A stretch of DNA of 64,000 bases. It comes from Heloderma charlesbogerti. Taxonomy: Eukaryota > Chordata > Lepidosauria > Squamata > Helodermatidae. Position numbers and translations under genes: made by a program. Positions 8,227 through 19,048 of this stretch are shown here, one piece after another. The notes under the pieces were generated by a model, which was not told the DNA's origin, searched no databases, and saw only the letters and a program-made list of their open reading frames with translations. Numbering within the stretch: position 1 is the first letter of the stretch; each line of letters starts with the position of its first letter. The stretch spans positions 806,001 to 870,000 of the forward strand of contig JANEZZ010001850.1 of the NCBI GenBank assembly GCA_026122225.1, written 5' to 3'.

Positions 8227-11200
8227 TTGTTGTTGTTCAGTCGTTCAGTCGTGTCCGACTCTTCGTGACCCCATGGACCATAGCACGCCAGGCCTTCCTG
8301 TCCTGCGCTCTCTCCCGGAGCGTGCTCAAGTTCATATTCATTGCATTCGTGATGCTATCTAGCCATCTCATCCTCTGCCGTCCCCTTCTCCTTTTGCCTT
8401 CAGTCTTTTCCAGCATCAGGGTCTTTTCCAGGGAGTTTTCTCTTCGCATTAGGTGGCCAAAATATTGGAGCTTCAGCTTCATTATCTGTCCTTCCAATGA
8501 GCACTCAGGGTTGATTTCCTTTAGGATGGACTGATTTGACCTCCTTGCAGTCCAGGGGACTCGTAAGAGTCTTCTCCAGCACCACAGTTCGAAAGCATCA
8601 ATTCTTCGGCGCTCAGCCTTCCTTATAGTCCAGCTCTCACAGCCATACATTACTACTGGGAAAACCATAGCTTTGATTAGACGGACCTTTGTCGGCAAGG
8701 TGATGTCTCTGCTTCTTACTATGCTGTCTAGGTTGGCCATAGCTTTCCTCCCAAGGAGCAAGCGTCTTTTAATTTCATGGCTACAGTCACCGTCTGCGGT
8801 GATCTTGGAGCCCAAGAAAGTGAAATCTGTCACTGCTTCCATTTCTTCCCCTTCTATATGCCAGGAAGTGATGGGGCCAGATGCCATGATCTTAGTTTTT
8901 TTAATGTTGAGTCTCAAACCAGCTTTTGCACTCTCCTCTTTCACCCTCAACAAGAGGCTCTTTAGATCCTCTTCGCTTTCTGCCATTAGGGTGGTATCGT
9001 CTGCATATCGGAGGTTGTTGATAATTCTCCCAGCAATCTTAATTCCGACCTCTGATTCATCCAACCCGGCATTTCTCATGATGTACTCTGCATATAAGTT
9101 AAATAAGCAGGGTGACAATATGCAGCCTTGTCGTACTCCTTTCCCAATTTTGAACCAATCGGTTGTTCCATGTCCGGTTCTTACTGTTGCTTCTTGACCC
9201 TCGTACAGGTTTCTCAGGAGACAGGTAAGGTAGTCTGGTACTCCCATCACTTTCAGAATTTGCCACAGTTTGTTGTGATCCACACAATCAAAGGCTTTAG
9301 CGTAGTCAATGAAGCAGAAATAGACGTTTTTCTGGAATTCTCTTGCTTTCTCCATGATGCAGCGAATGTTGGCGATTTGATCTCTAGTTCCTCTGCCTCT
9401 TCGAAACCCAGCTTGTACTTCCGGTAGTTCTCGGTTCGCATACTGCTGAAGCCTAGCTTGTAGGATTTTGAGCATCACCTTGCTGGCATGTGAAATGAGC
9501 GCAATGGTGCGGTAGTTTGAACACTCTTTGGCGTTGCCCTTCTTTGGAATTGGAATGTAAACTGACCTTTTCCAGTCTTGTGGCCACTGTTGAGTGTTCC
9601 AGATTTGTTGACATATTGAATGCAGCACTTTAACAGCATCATCTTTTAGGATTTTAAATAGCTCGGCTGGAATACTGTCATCTCCGCTAGCTTTGTTGTT
9701 ACTAATGCTTCCTAAGGCCCACTTGACTTCACTCTCGAGGATGTCCGGCTCAAGTTCAGTGACCGCACTATCATGGCTATCAGGGACATTCAGATCTTTC
9801 CTGTATAGTTCTTCTGTGTATTCTTGCCACCTCTTCTTAATCTCATCTGCTTCTGTTAGGTCCCTGCCTTCTTTGTCCTTTATCATGCCCGTCTTTGCAC
9901 AAAACGTTCCCTTGAGATCTCCAATTTTCTTGAAGAGATCTCTAGTCTTTCCCATTCTGTTGTTTTCCTCGATTTCTTTGCATTGTTCATTTAAGAAGGC
10001 CTTCTTGTCTCTCCTTGCTATTCTCTGGAACTCTGCATTCAGTTGGGTATATCTTCCCCGTTCTCCCTTGCTTTTCACTTCCCTTCTTTCGTGAGCTACT
10101 TGTAAAGCCTCATCAGACAGCCCCTTTGCTTTCTTGCATTTCTTTTTCTTTGGGATGGATTTTGTTGCTGCCTCCTGAACAATGTTACGGACCTCCGTCC
10201 ATAGTTCCTCAGGCACTCTGTCTATCAGGTCTAATCCCTGAAATCTATTCCTCACCTCCACTGTATATTCATCAGGGATATGATTTAGGTCATACCTGAA
10301 CGGTTTAGTGGTTTTCCCGACGTTCTTCAATTTAAGCCGAAATTTTGCAAGAAGCAGCTCATGATCTGAGCCACAGTCAGCTCCAAGTCTTGTTTTTACT
10401 GACTGTATGGAGCTTCTCCATCTTTGGCTGCAAAGGACATAATCAATCTGATTTCGATATTGACCATCTGGTGACGTCCATGTGTAGAGTCGCCTCTTGT
10501 GCTGTTGGAAAAGAGTGTTTGCTATGATCAGCATGTTCTCTTGGCAAAACTCTATTAGCTTTTGTCCTGCTTCATTTTGTACACCAAGGCCATGCCTGCC
10601 TGTTATCCCGGTGATTTCTTGACTTCCTACTTTAGCATTCCAATCCCCTATGATGAAGAGGACATCTTTTTTTGGTGTTAGTTCTAGAAGGTGTTGTAGG
10701 TCTTCATAGAACCGATCAACCTCAGCTTCTTTGGCCTCAGTGGTTGGGGCATAGACTTGAATTACTGTGATGTTGAATGGTTTGCCTTGGATTCGTACTG
10801 AGATCATTCTATCATTTTTAAGATTGTACCCCAGTACTGCTTTTCCCACCCTTTTGTTGACTATGATTGCTACTCCATTTCTTCTAAGGGATTCTTGCCC
10901 ACAATAGTAGATATGATGGTCACCTGAATTAAATTCGCCCTTGCCTGTCCATTTTAATTCGCTGATTCCCAAGATGTCGATGTTCAATCTTGCCATCTCA
11001 TGTTTGACCACCTCCAGCTTACCTTGATTCATTGATCTGACATTCCAGGTTCCTAAACAATATTGTTCTTTACAGCATCGGATTTTCTTTTCACCGCCAG
11101 ACACATCCACAGCTGAGTGTCCTTTCGGGTTTGGCCCAGCCGCTTCACTCTTTCTGGCGCTACTTGGAAATACCCTCTGCTCTTCCCCAGTAGCATATTG

Positions 11201-11445
11201 GACACCTTCCGACCTGAGGGGCTCATCTTCTGGCGTCATATCTTTTAGCCTTGTGATACGTTCCATGGGGTTTTCTTGGCAAGAATACTGGAGTGGGTTG
11301 CCATTTCCTTCTCCAGTGGACCACATTTTGTCAGAACTCTCTGCCATGACCTGTCCGTCTTGGGTGGCCCTGCACGGCATAGCTTATGGCTTCACTGAGT
11401 TACACAAGCCCCTTCGCCACAACAAGGCAGTGATCCATGAAGGGG
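8227..11445 (-). mobile_element. Full-length Bov-B (RTE) LINE with intact ORF
   Basis: The 3219-bp element runs 5' to 3' on the minus strand. It is flanked by a perfect 11-bp direct repeat GACCAATTATG (8216-8226 and 11446-11456) and ends in a short (CAA)n tail, as is usual for RTE elements, which lack poly(A). It has a short 5' leader of about 65 bases before the first ATG of the long frame. The frame encodes endonuclease and reverse transcriptase without a break. Perfect duplication and intact coding point to recent insertion. Bov-B is known for patchy, horizontally transferred distribution among squamates, ruminants and others. Confidence 0.95.
8237..11380 (-). CDS. Bov-B ORF2-type protein: APE endonuclease + reverse transcriptase
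   Basis: The 1047-aa product makes a nick in target DNA and primes reverse transcription of its own RNA there. Residues about 108-350 are an apurinic-type endonuclease: NVRS at 113-116, ELKW (E141), GDWN (245-248) and GSDH (337-340) are all present. Residues about 545-820 are the RT: SGDDSIPAELF, the first catalytic aspartate in FIDYAKAFD (D692), the QG-x-LSP box (751-757) and YADD (792-795). The C-terminal part has a CW-RRLLRVPW region and a basic GKRRRGRQRMRW stretch. The length is usual for Bov-B. The start at 11380 is the first ATG of the frame; a downstream one such as M12 is possible. No missing catalytic residue was seen, so it may still be active. Confidence 0.93.
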   Translation of the reverse strand: MPCRATQDGQVMAESSDKMWSTGEGNGNPLQYSCQENPMERITRLKDMTPEDEPLRSEGVQYATGEEQRVFPSSARKSEAAGPNPKGHSAVDVSGGEKKIRCCKEQYCLGTWNVRSMNQGKLEVVKHEMARLNIDILGISELKWTGKGEFNSGDHHIYYCGQESLRRNGVAIIVNKRVGKAVLGYNLKNDRMISVRIQGKPFNITVIQVYAPTTEAKEAEVDRFYEDLQHLLELTPKKDVLFIIGDWNAKVGSQEITGITGRHGLGVQNEAGQKLIEFCQENMLIIANTLFQQHKRRLYTWTSPDGQYRNQIDYVLCSQRWRSSIQSVKTRLGADCGSDHELLLAKFRLKLKNVGKTTKPFRYDLNHIPDEYTVEVRNRFQGLDLIDRVPEELWTEVRNIVQEAATKSIPKKKKCKKAKGLSDEALQVAHERREVKSKGERGRYTQLNAEFQRIARRDKKAFLNEQCKEIEENNRMGKTRDLFKKIGDLKGTFCAKTGMIKDKEGRDLTEADEIKKRWQEYTEELYRKDLNVPDSHDSAVTELEPDILESEVKWALGSISNNKASGDDSIPAELFKILKDDAVKVLHSICQQIWNTQQWPQDWKRSVYIPIPKKGNAKECSNYRTIALISHASKVMLKILQARLQQYANRELPEVQAGFRRGRGTRDQIANIRCIMEKAREFQKNVYFCFIDYAKAFDCVDHNKLWQILKVMGVPDYLTCLLRNLYEGQEATVRTGHGTTDWFKIGKGVRQGCILSPCLFNLYAEYIMRNAGLDESEVGIKIAGRIINNLRYADDTTLMAESEEDLKSLLLRVKEESAKAGLRLNIKKTKIMASGPITSWHIEGEEMEAVTDFTFLGSKITADGDCSHEIKRRLLLGRKAMANLDSIVRSRDITLPTKVRLIKAMVFPVVMYGCESWTIRKAERRRIDAFELWCWRRLLRVPWTARRSNQSILKEINPECSLEGQIMKLKLQYFGHLMRRENSLEKTLMLEKTEGKRRRGRQRMRWLDSITNAMNMNLSTLRERAQDRKAWRAMVHGVTKSRTRLND

Positions 11446-11456
11446 GACCAATTATG

Positions 11457-13049
11457 AGTGCACAATAAAAACTTCATGTAGAAATACTCAAAGACGCTGA
11501 TATCTGTCTTCACTGGTGAATGCAGGAACATTACCGTATGCTTAAAAAGAGTGCCCCTCTCATATTGCAGTGTAACCAAACCAATTTAAATGGAGTTGTT
11601 TGTGTCTAGCCAAGTTCACATCTTCCTGTTCTGTACGTAGTAGTGCTCTGCTGAAATTGTCTCCTAATTTTTTTGTTACCATTCTCATTCAATTTTAGTA
11701 GAAAAGACATTGCTTTCAAAAAGAAATTCAGTGGTGAAGAAATGTTGCAGTAATTCTCGTGGGTTGGCTTTGGGTTTCTTGCACTTACCTTACTTAGGAG
11801 GTTACCGAGAAGTGTGCAAAGTGCCCTGTTTCTCATTGTACAATCATCTCTCTGGTAGCCTGTTGCCGCCTCGGCTTCCTGCACTTCAATTAAAGCCCAA
11901 GGGAAGACATCATGAGGTAATTCCTCCCATAGGGCTATTTCTGATCAGGAAGCACAGGCAGCCTGGGAGGCTGCACAGCAATGGAGAGTTGTGTAATACA
12001 AAGGAAACACACACACAGCGCCCTTGGCCACCTTGCAGTGATTAGGTAAGCTCAAAAACATGACAAAGATGAATTATAAAAAACACTGGGGGCCAAAGGC
12101 ATTATGAGAAATAAAGATGGTGCAGCAGCTGGAGAGAGGTACTTCATTTAGCAGCATGCTGGCCTCCCAGTCAATTTTTAAAAATTTATAATGTTTAATG
12201 AGGTCTACTTAGTAACCATTAGTCCCAGCAGCTCCTAAAATGCAACCATGGCCTTCAAAAGCTACCTCATTTTGTTGTACAAGAGAAAAAAGCATGTATC
12301 TCTTGCTGGTGATTCTTCCTTAAACCTTCTGAGGCAGTCTAAAATTGTTGCTCACTTTTTCAGAATACTTAGTCCTGCAATCAAGCATAATTTTTCACTA
12401 CATAAAGCTTGTTTTTTTTGGGGGGGGGGGAGTGCACCTTCACTCATACTTCCTGCATGCATCTTGACTGAGTTGGCTATACTGGGGCACCTGCCACCGC
12501 CTCCCTGCCACAAGCCATTTGCTCCCTGCCACCTCCTCAGGGAGGCCATTTTAAACTGCATGACTGGTGCTCCGTGCAGCTGCTATCTTATCTTGTCCCA
12601 CCCGCCACATTCTAACTTCACTGGCTCCCAGCTACTGTGCAGCTGCATAACTTGGACACGCGTCTCTCTGAATTAAGTGAAAAGGGAAAATTGTTAACTT
12701 CCTAAGTTTACATAATGGATTTTCACCAAACCAGCAAAAGATGCAGAACATTTGAATTTTTCAAATATTCAGCATCCACAAAGATGACTTTAAAGAGTGT
12801 TATATTCCTGGCCAAAAAATAATAAAAAATATTAATGGGGAAAACAAGAACCACTCCTTTAGCCAACTTCTTAAAACTGCTGAAAGTCAGCCATTTTTCA
12901 TGCAGAGTGACCAGGGCACATGGGTGGGTGGGTGTGGAGTGGGAGCAAAAGAAGGGGAGCAGCAGGGAGGTCAGGGAAGGAGCAGAAGTAGGAACTGATG
13001 AGAAATAGAGATGAAAGGGATGAAAAAGGGACAGTGGGAAGAATGTAAA
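11457..13049. other. Non-coding spacer
   Basis: No convincing gene. It has a G-run at 12420-12431 and AT-rich sequence. A few open frames (for example 12248-12676) show only low-complexity or hydrophobic translations with no family motif. Confidence 0.5.
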
Positions 13050-13057
13050 GTTGGGAA

Positions 13058-14007
13058 TAGGGATGTCAGAGAATTCTGCCACGGATCTCGGTGAGGCTGA
13101 ATGCCAGTGCATTCGGCCCCCCGAACTCCGTGGCGGAACGGCCTACCACCGCCCCCCCGCGGATCCCCCCTGGGACAAGACTTACCTGGGGCGGATGTTC
13201 TGGGTGGCAGTGGCTCCAGCGGCGGCTTCAGCAGCGGCGGCGGCTGGTCTTCCGACCGGCTGCTGCCGCCGCCGCCATTTGCAGTGTGGTTTTTTGGTTT
13301 TTTTTCCTCCCCATTCGTGATAGGCTACGTAAAGACTTACGTAGCCTATCACGTCTGGGTTAAAAAAAATGCGTACGCAAATGCCAGCGGCTATGGCTGC
13401 CGTCATTTGCGTTCCTTATTTTTGGCCGTCTTAGTTTACGTGAATATTTACGTAGACTAAGACAGCGAAAATAAGGGGGAACACAAATAGCATAGTGGAC
13501 GCTATTTGCATTCCCCCTTATTTTCGCCATCTTAGTCTACGTAAACATTTACGTAGAGTAAGACAGTGAAAATAATGGGGAACGCAAATAGCGTCCGCTA
13601 CGCTATTTGCGTTCCCCTTTCTTGTTTTCATCTTAGTCTACGTAAATATTTACGTAGACTAAGACAGCCAAAACTAAGGAACACAAATGGCGGCGGCCGT
13701 AGCCGCCGCCATTTGCGTACGCGTTTTTGTTTTTTTTTAAACCCAGACGTGATAGGCTACGTAAGTCTTTACGTAGCCTATCACGGCTGAATTCAGGGTT
13801 GCAAACGGTGGTGGCTATGGCCGCCACCATTTGTGTCCCTGCTAGCCAGCGGCCGGATGTCCGGCTGCTGGTGGAGCCGGCTGGCGGCTCCGCGGAATCC
13901 CCACGGAGTGGAGCTGGCCAGCCAGGATTCCGGGGGGAGGGACGGAGCGCCTCCCCCCCCCAGCGGAACCCGGCGGAGCCAGGTAAGCGGGGTTTCGTAC
14001 ATCCCTA
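13058..14007 (+). mobile_element. Hairpin hAT element B (best single copy)
   Basis: The 950-bp element starts TAGGGATGTC and ends GTACATCCCTA, flanked by a perfect 8-bp duplication GTTGGGAA (13050-13057, 14008-14015). Eight-bp duplications and TAGGGATG termini are those of the hAT superfamily, Ac-like. It encodes no transposase, so it is non-autonomous. The left 90 bases fold (CCACGGAT / ATCCGTGG-like arms). The core is a row of palindromes. Outward splice-donor consensus lies at 13180-13187 (minus strand AGGTAAGT) and 13981-13988 (plus strand AGGTAAGC). The GC-rich flanks give several long spurious frames. Confidence 0.88.
13316..13850. repeat. Serial palindrome core of hAT element B
   Basis: Consecutive inverted repeats stand side by side: 13316-13353 (38 bp, GATAGGCTACGTAA arms), about 13371-13412 (CGCAAATG arms), 13428-13463 (GTCTTAGT arms around AATATT), about 13470-13530 (AATAGC arms), 13631-13664 (34-bp perfect palindrome, arm TCTTAGTCTACGTAAAT), then GGCGGC and GATAGGCTACGT units again near 13690 and 13750-13785. 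The outer units mirror one another, so the core is also roughly symmetric as a whole. Confidence 0.88.
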
Positions 14008-14015
14008 GTTGGGAA

Positions 14016-14880
14016 GCAAGAGATAGAGGGAAATAAAGACCCCATCCCTCACTGCTCTCGCCCTCATCCTCTCCCCCAATTATTTGCATGCTCCAGCTTT
14101 TTAAACTAAATGAAAAAGCTCCCAGTGGGGTTAGCAGAGCATACTATTCATGGATCTCTCCCATCCAACCCTGAGTAACATTCCAAGGAGGAAAGAAATG
14201 TGTGAACAAACCCTTACGTATGTGGCTCATATCTTTATGAACCCTAGCTACGTTTGCTTTAGGCTTTACTTTTTATTGCACACTTAGAAAATATTGGAAC
14301 TGAATGTCTTCTGGTCGCTTTGAAACTACATTGTTAGAGGGGTTTTTAAACACACACACACACACACATCATGTGAAAAAAAATTGGTTTTGGTTTTGTA
14401 AAGGCCTTAACTGTGAAAAATATTGCACAAGCCAGATTTATTTGAATATTCAAACTTTTAATCTCAAAAACCTATAGGACCTGATTTATTAACGAAAAGA
14501 AAATGCTGAGATAGCTTTGCTTGAGATGTCCAAAGCCACAAGACTGATCTGAATGTTCAGTACCTTGGTTTTTTTTTAAAAAAATGCATAGCATGTGTTA
14601 TTTTCCATCAAACACCCATGGAGATGATTAAAAGAAAGTAATTATATTAATTGGAGTTCAAGGTGGGAGTTTTTAAGAGCTTTATTCTTCATCATCTATT
14701 TATTGCATTGAATATGAATTGTTAAACAGAACCACTAAGGAGAATTAGAAGAATCCCTATTTCTCAAGTCCTTTGTATTTTTTTAAATATAAAACCATGA
14801 CTGAAGTGCCTTAGCTTTCAACCATTTAAATTAATTTGAATACTATTGGTAACAGAAATGGATCTAGTGAGAAAAATAAG
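14016..14880. other. Non-coding AT-rich spacer with (CA)n
   Basis: A (CA)n microsatellite lies at about 14350-14368. Otherwise nothing recognised. Confidence 0.55.
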
Positions 14881-14884
14881 CTTT

Positions 14885-15010
14885 GAACCAGGGCTTGGGA
14901 ATCTGTGGCCCTCCAGATATTGCTGGGCTTCAGTTCCCATCAGCTCCGGCCAGTCTGGCCAATGGTGAGGAGTGATGGTAGTAGTTCATCAACATCTGGA
15001 GGGCTCAGCC
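14885..15010. repeat. Short palindromic repeat (GGCCCTCCAGATATTGCTGG family)
   Basis: The left part (TGTGGCCCTCCAGATATTG) is mirrored by the right part (CATCAACATCTGGAGGGC), with an inner CAGTCTGGCCAATGG. A related copy with similar layout is at 62990-63135. This is a common small interspersed palindrome type in reptile genomes; the family was not named. Confidence 0.65.
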
Positions 15011-15111
15011 CTACTTTGAACTATTTATATGCACATTACTTTTAGCCATTGGAGATGTTATCAGATTAAAGATAGCCCTTTAATATAATCATATTTCCAT
15101 ATATGTAAAAC

Positions 15112-15260
15112 AACATAGGAAGATGCCTTATACTGAGTCATATCTAGCCCAGTAATATATACTCTGACTGGTAGCAGGTTTACTGCTGATCTGTGGCCTC
15201 TCCCCTGTGTTCTGTGACACAGGTCAGATAGAGAAGTCTGGAGCCAGTTCATACACTTTC
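15112..15260 (-). repeat. tRNA-derived SINE fragment (old)
   Basis: TAGGAAGATGCCTTATACTG and the following CTGACTGGTAGCAG match the 3' part of the SINE at 35220-35405, so this is a diverged 3' fragment in the same orientation. Confidence 0.6.
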
Positions 15261-15477
15261 TTAGCCAAAGATGTTCATTCCATGGCAGAGGGAGAGGATA
15301 CTGTGTGAGATGAAGCTTCCATGAATATGCCTGTATACATGGAGAAGCCCAATTTGTGGAATCTTCTGGCTCTCACAATGCCTTATACACACAGACCCAG
15401 TTTGCATGATCTCTGGGTGGTTACTAAGCCAGCACCATTTGCTAACCACCCTGTGTGTGCCAGTTGCGTGCCAGACG

Positions 15478-15680
15478 GATTAGCATAATTACCCTTGGCA
15501 CTGCAGGTTCTCATGTCATGTGAACCCAGCCAGGTTGGCTTGTTGCCATGGTTAACAAGCCACCCAGAAACCATGGGCTGTTCTAGGGTTCTGGGGTGGC
15601 TTGTAACCACGGCAACAAGCCACCCCAGCTGGGTTCACATGACACAGGAAGCTGCGCTACCAAGGGTAATTATGCTAATC
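15478..15680. repeat. Long imperfect inverted repeat, MITE-like
   Basis: The left arm has ATTAGCATAATTACCCTTGG, then TCATGTGAACCCAGC and GGCTTGTTGCC. The right arm carries the reverse complement of all three in mirrored order, with a spacer near 15575. The arms are about 90-100 bases. No coding potential, and no target duplication could be fixed. Confidence 0.75.
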
Positions 15681-16214
15681 CCCCCAGCACATGACCAGCA
15701 TGAACGCCAGGGAAAATAGGCCACCATGGCTTATTCACCCTGCTGTGACTGTGTGAACAGACCCAAAGTGGGGAGAGGCCCAGGCAAATCTCCTCCCTTC
15801 ACTATAGTACAGTGATCCATGGTGAGTGTGTGAACCAGTCCCTAGATTCCCACCCCAACTCAGCTGTGAACTTGTGGCAAATAATTATTCATGCTTTTAT
15901 CTGGAAAAGGCATCATGTTTTTACCCAGTCAGAGAGATGAACATGACTAAACAGTTTTCCCACCAATACCCTTGAGGGAAATCAAAAGACTTTTAATAAG
16001 TTTAGTGCAATTTTTCTCCCTGTGTATCCACAAAGCCCTAAGTTGTCCGCAGGATTTGTCCCAAATGAAATTCAAATTGAAGTTCTTCCTGAGGCAAAAT
16101 ATCTGGGGAATTTCAAACAAAGCCCAAACGCTTTTGATGAGATTCACAAAATAAATTTAAACCATTAATTAAACCTAAACAAAATGAATTTCTGCAAGCT
16201 AATTCAAGTTTGAA

Positions 16215-16325
16215 GGATCTGCCAAAGAACTGTACCTTGTCAAGCCACCTTGAGTGCCATTTTTCTTGGTAGAAAGGCAGGGTACAAATACATACATACA
16301 TAAGTCATACATATATACATACAAA
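16215..16325 (+). repeat. LINE 3' end with (ATAC)n tail
   Basis: AAGCCACCTTGAGTGCC, then TTGGTAGAAAGGCAGGGTAC, then (ATAC)n. The same ending occurs at 55840-55890, which shows a shared LINE family (L2/CR1-like by tail type). Confidence 0.65.
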
Positions 16326-17510
16326 CCTTCCCCCAATTCTGTTTAATCTCTGCTTCCTACATACCCTGCTGTGGTTTTCCTCTTCGCTAAAAGTGTAACT
16401 GTGGAAGTTGGTAGTGTGTTATTTTTGTCTTGGTTACTCTACTATCCCATGACATAGAAAACTCTGGATATTGCCTCTCCTTTCCTCATTATCTCCTTTA
16501 CTTTCAATTCCTTCCATTGCCAACAGTATTTGCAAATGCTGACTTTTTAATACAGTACGTAGCAATCTGAGTAAACATTTCATGCAAGATTCTATGTTCC
16601 TCCGAGATTTCTAAAATATACTTTAAATGATAGTGTTTGTACAGCAGTTAAATGCAATTGTAGAGTGATTTACTTGTATTTGCAGGGCTAAGCCGTACAT
16701 GGTGAATCATCCATATGTATTAGGTTTCTGATGTTGACAGAACTTGGTTAATCTTGCATGACTTATTTCTAAAGTTGACTTATATATCCTATCATGTTGC
16801 CTATTTTAAACTTTATTGTGTATTGGCTACAGGTTGAGGGGGAAGGCCGGGAGGTCTATGTGTGGGAGCCACAATCTTGAATAATGGCTGTAACATATTA
16901 AGTATGAAGATCCCGCTTATAAAATGTTAACAAAAACAACAAGAGCAACATTATACTAAACACGGATTCCAAAAGATCATGAGTTTTTTCAGGAGAGAGC
17001 ACTGAAAACATATGGGCATGAATACTAAAATAAGTGAGTGGAAGGAATTCTCTACCTCCTCCCGCTGCGGCCACCTGTACCCCTTTCTCTGGAGTGTGGA
17101 AGCCTCCAGATGGGGGACAGGGGACTGATAATAAAGGGAAGAATCTTTATGATTTTGGCAGCTTTGCGCAATGAAATTTGTTGATTCAGTTATCTACAGT
17201 CTTTTGCTCTTCCTGAATGTTCTGTTGCTCCTCTTCGCTCAAGAAAGATATCAAAATATGCCAGGCAATGTGTATTCTGAGAGAAAATACATTCTAAAAG
17301 TCATATTTAAATATTATTAAAATGCAGATTTTAATTTCAGGTTCAAATTCAAATTTCAAATTTCAGGCAGATTTTTTTTTTTTTTAAATTACAGATTAAT
17401 GCAGAAACGGGACAGAATGGACTTATGAGCAAACTCATGCAAAGGTGACATGGACCAGAAATACACTGATTTGTTAGCTCTTACTCCCCGCTCCTTCCTA
17501 TGCAGGGAGG
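16326..17510. other. Non-coding spacer
   Basis: AT-rich, with a run of T near 17372. No gene, exon or clear repeat seen. Confidence 0.5.
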
Positions 17511-17514
17511 AAGT

Positions 17515-17665
17515 TTAAAGCTTCCATTCATGGCTTTGAACAAACCACAGTTTCTCATTATGTTAGAATAAACTATGGTTTGTTAAAACCACAGTTGGTT
17601 CCCACACTGGAATCTGAAACCACAGTTTGATTTTGGTTTGAGTAAACTATGGTTGAAACAAACAA
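17515..17665. repeat. Palindromic AACCACAG repeat
   Basis: CAAACCACAGTTT, AACTATGGTTTGTT, AAACCACAGTTGG, GAAACCACAGTTTG and AGTAAACTATGGTT alternate in both orientations, giving a foldback of about 150 bases. Likely a MITE; class not determined. Confidence 0.6.
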
Positions 17666-17699
17666 CAGCACCCAGTATTTGGACATAATAGGAAAATGT

Positions 17700-19043
17700 G
17701 ATTTGTTCAAAACCATCAACAAAAGCTTTAAACCTCCTCTCCTCATGCATGAAATTGGCAACAAGAGGTCAGGGAGCACACGCACACCTGTTTATCCTTG
17801 TCATGCTAAAACATGGTCTGAACCTGGGCAATATCTTCATACTGTTTTAGTTACACAGAATGGGCACAATCGAGTCCAAACTAATCACCTCCAAGTCTCG
17901 CTGTTTTCACAGGTAGAGTTAAGACTATGCTTTGCTCTTTTCCACTGAAATCAGTGATGCCTAAAAGTGCTCAACTTTGGCAAGATTTTGCTCCAAGTTA
18001 CTCAGTTTTCCTTAATTAATTCCCATTCAAGAAATATATATTATCTCTGTGCTAAAATGTGCATCAAGAAGAAGAACAACATGAAGGAACTGATTAACTC
18101 AATTATACCACCCACACCTACACACCATCCTTTTGACTGTGAGCCTGAAACATATTGTTTTGGGGGGAGAAAAGAAAACAATCTGTTCTTTTCATCCATT
18201 CTGCTCTCCTCATTTGACTTTTTGTGTGTCTCCCCACCACCACCACCACCACCACCACCACTCTAGAGCAATAAAAATAGATTTAATTTCAGTTTGTAAT
18301 GCAATGTAGCCTCTGATATTTCCAAAGCATATAATCCATGTGCTGATTGCTTTTTGTTGTATCGCATGGCAGTCTGCACATTCCCTGAGTGTTAAGGCCT
18401 GCCCCCACCTGCTAGCTGTTTTCGCCATTTTTGTACGGAGTGGTTTCCCCTTTTCCTTTTCTTTAAGCTGGCAGTATTTATTTTGTGACTGCGATATCAG
18501 CACCTGCTCTGCCATGGCGACAATCCCCCCCCATCTGTCTTCCTATATCGCTTGTTCTAAATTCATTCTTGTTTTCTTTTTTTCAAACCGATTCATTTTC
18601 CAGATGAACACTGTGTGCAGCCCAACAGCATCAAGTCTCTTAGCACCACCAGCAAAGAACTCTTCCCATTATATACACACAGCTGCACTTTCCATCACAT
18701 GTTCAGTGTAAAGGTACATGAGATCATGCTCATACCAGTCCAGGCTATAGCGGATGGGTGTCTTTTTGTATTTGTGGCTGTGCACCATGGCACAAGTTGA
18801 CACAATAAGTGCCATCCCTTCTTGCACAGTGTTTGGGCATGGACGGACCTCCATAGGACTCAGTAGAGGTGCACACACAGGCATAGACACAGGCATCACA
18901 CCAGGGCAATCTGAGGAATGGGAGGTCTATATGTACCTGCCATCTCCTTACCCAGCCCTCCTCCACTCCTGCTGCATATGTGAGGTCTTCCATTCTCCAA
19001 AGCAGCCCATCATGCTGCATGCATACACACTCGCGCAAGCACG
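17700..19043. other. Non-coding spacer with (CCA)n
   Basis: A (CCA)n microsatellite lies at about 18232-18261. The open frames across it are low-complexity. No gene recognised. Confidence 0.55.
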
Positions 19044-19048
19044 CTGAC

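Noticed and set aside
8673..9197. Plus-strand frames over the Bov-B region
   Set aside because: Antisense shadow of the intact Bov-B coding frame.
13316..13850. CRISPR array
   Set aside because: Direct repeats and spacers are absent; the units are palindromes in a transposon in a vertebrate genome.
18210..18515. Frame with tryptophan run
   Set aside because: Translation of a (CCA)n microsatellite on the opposite strand.
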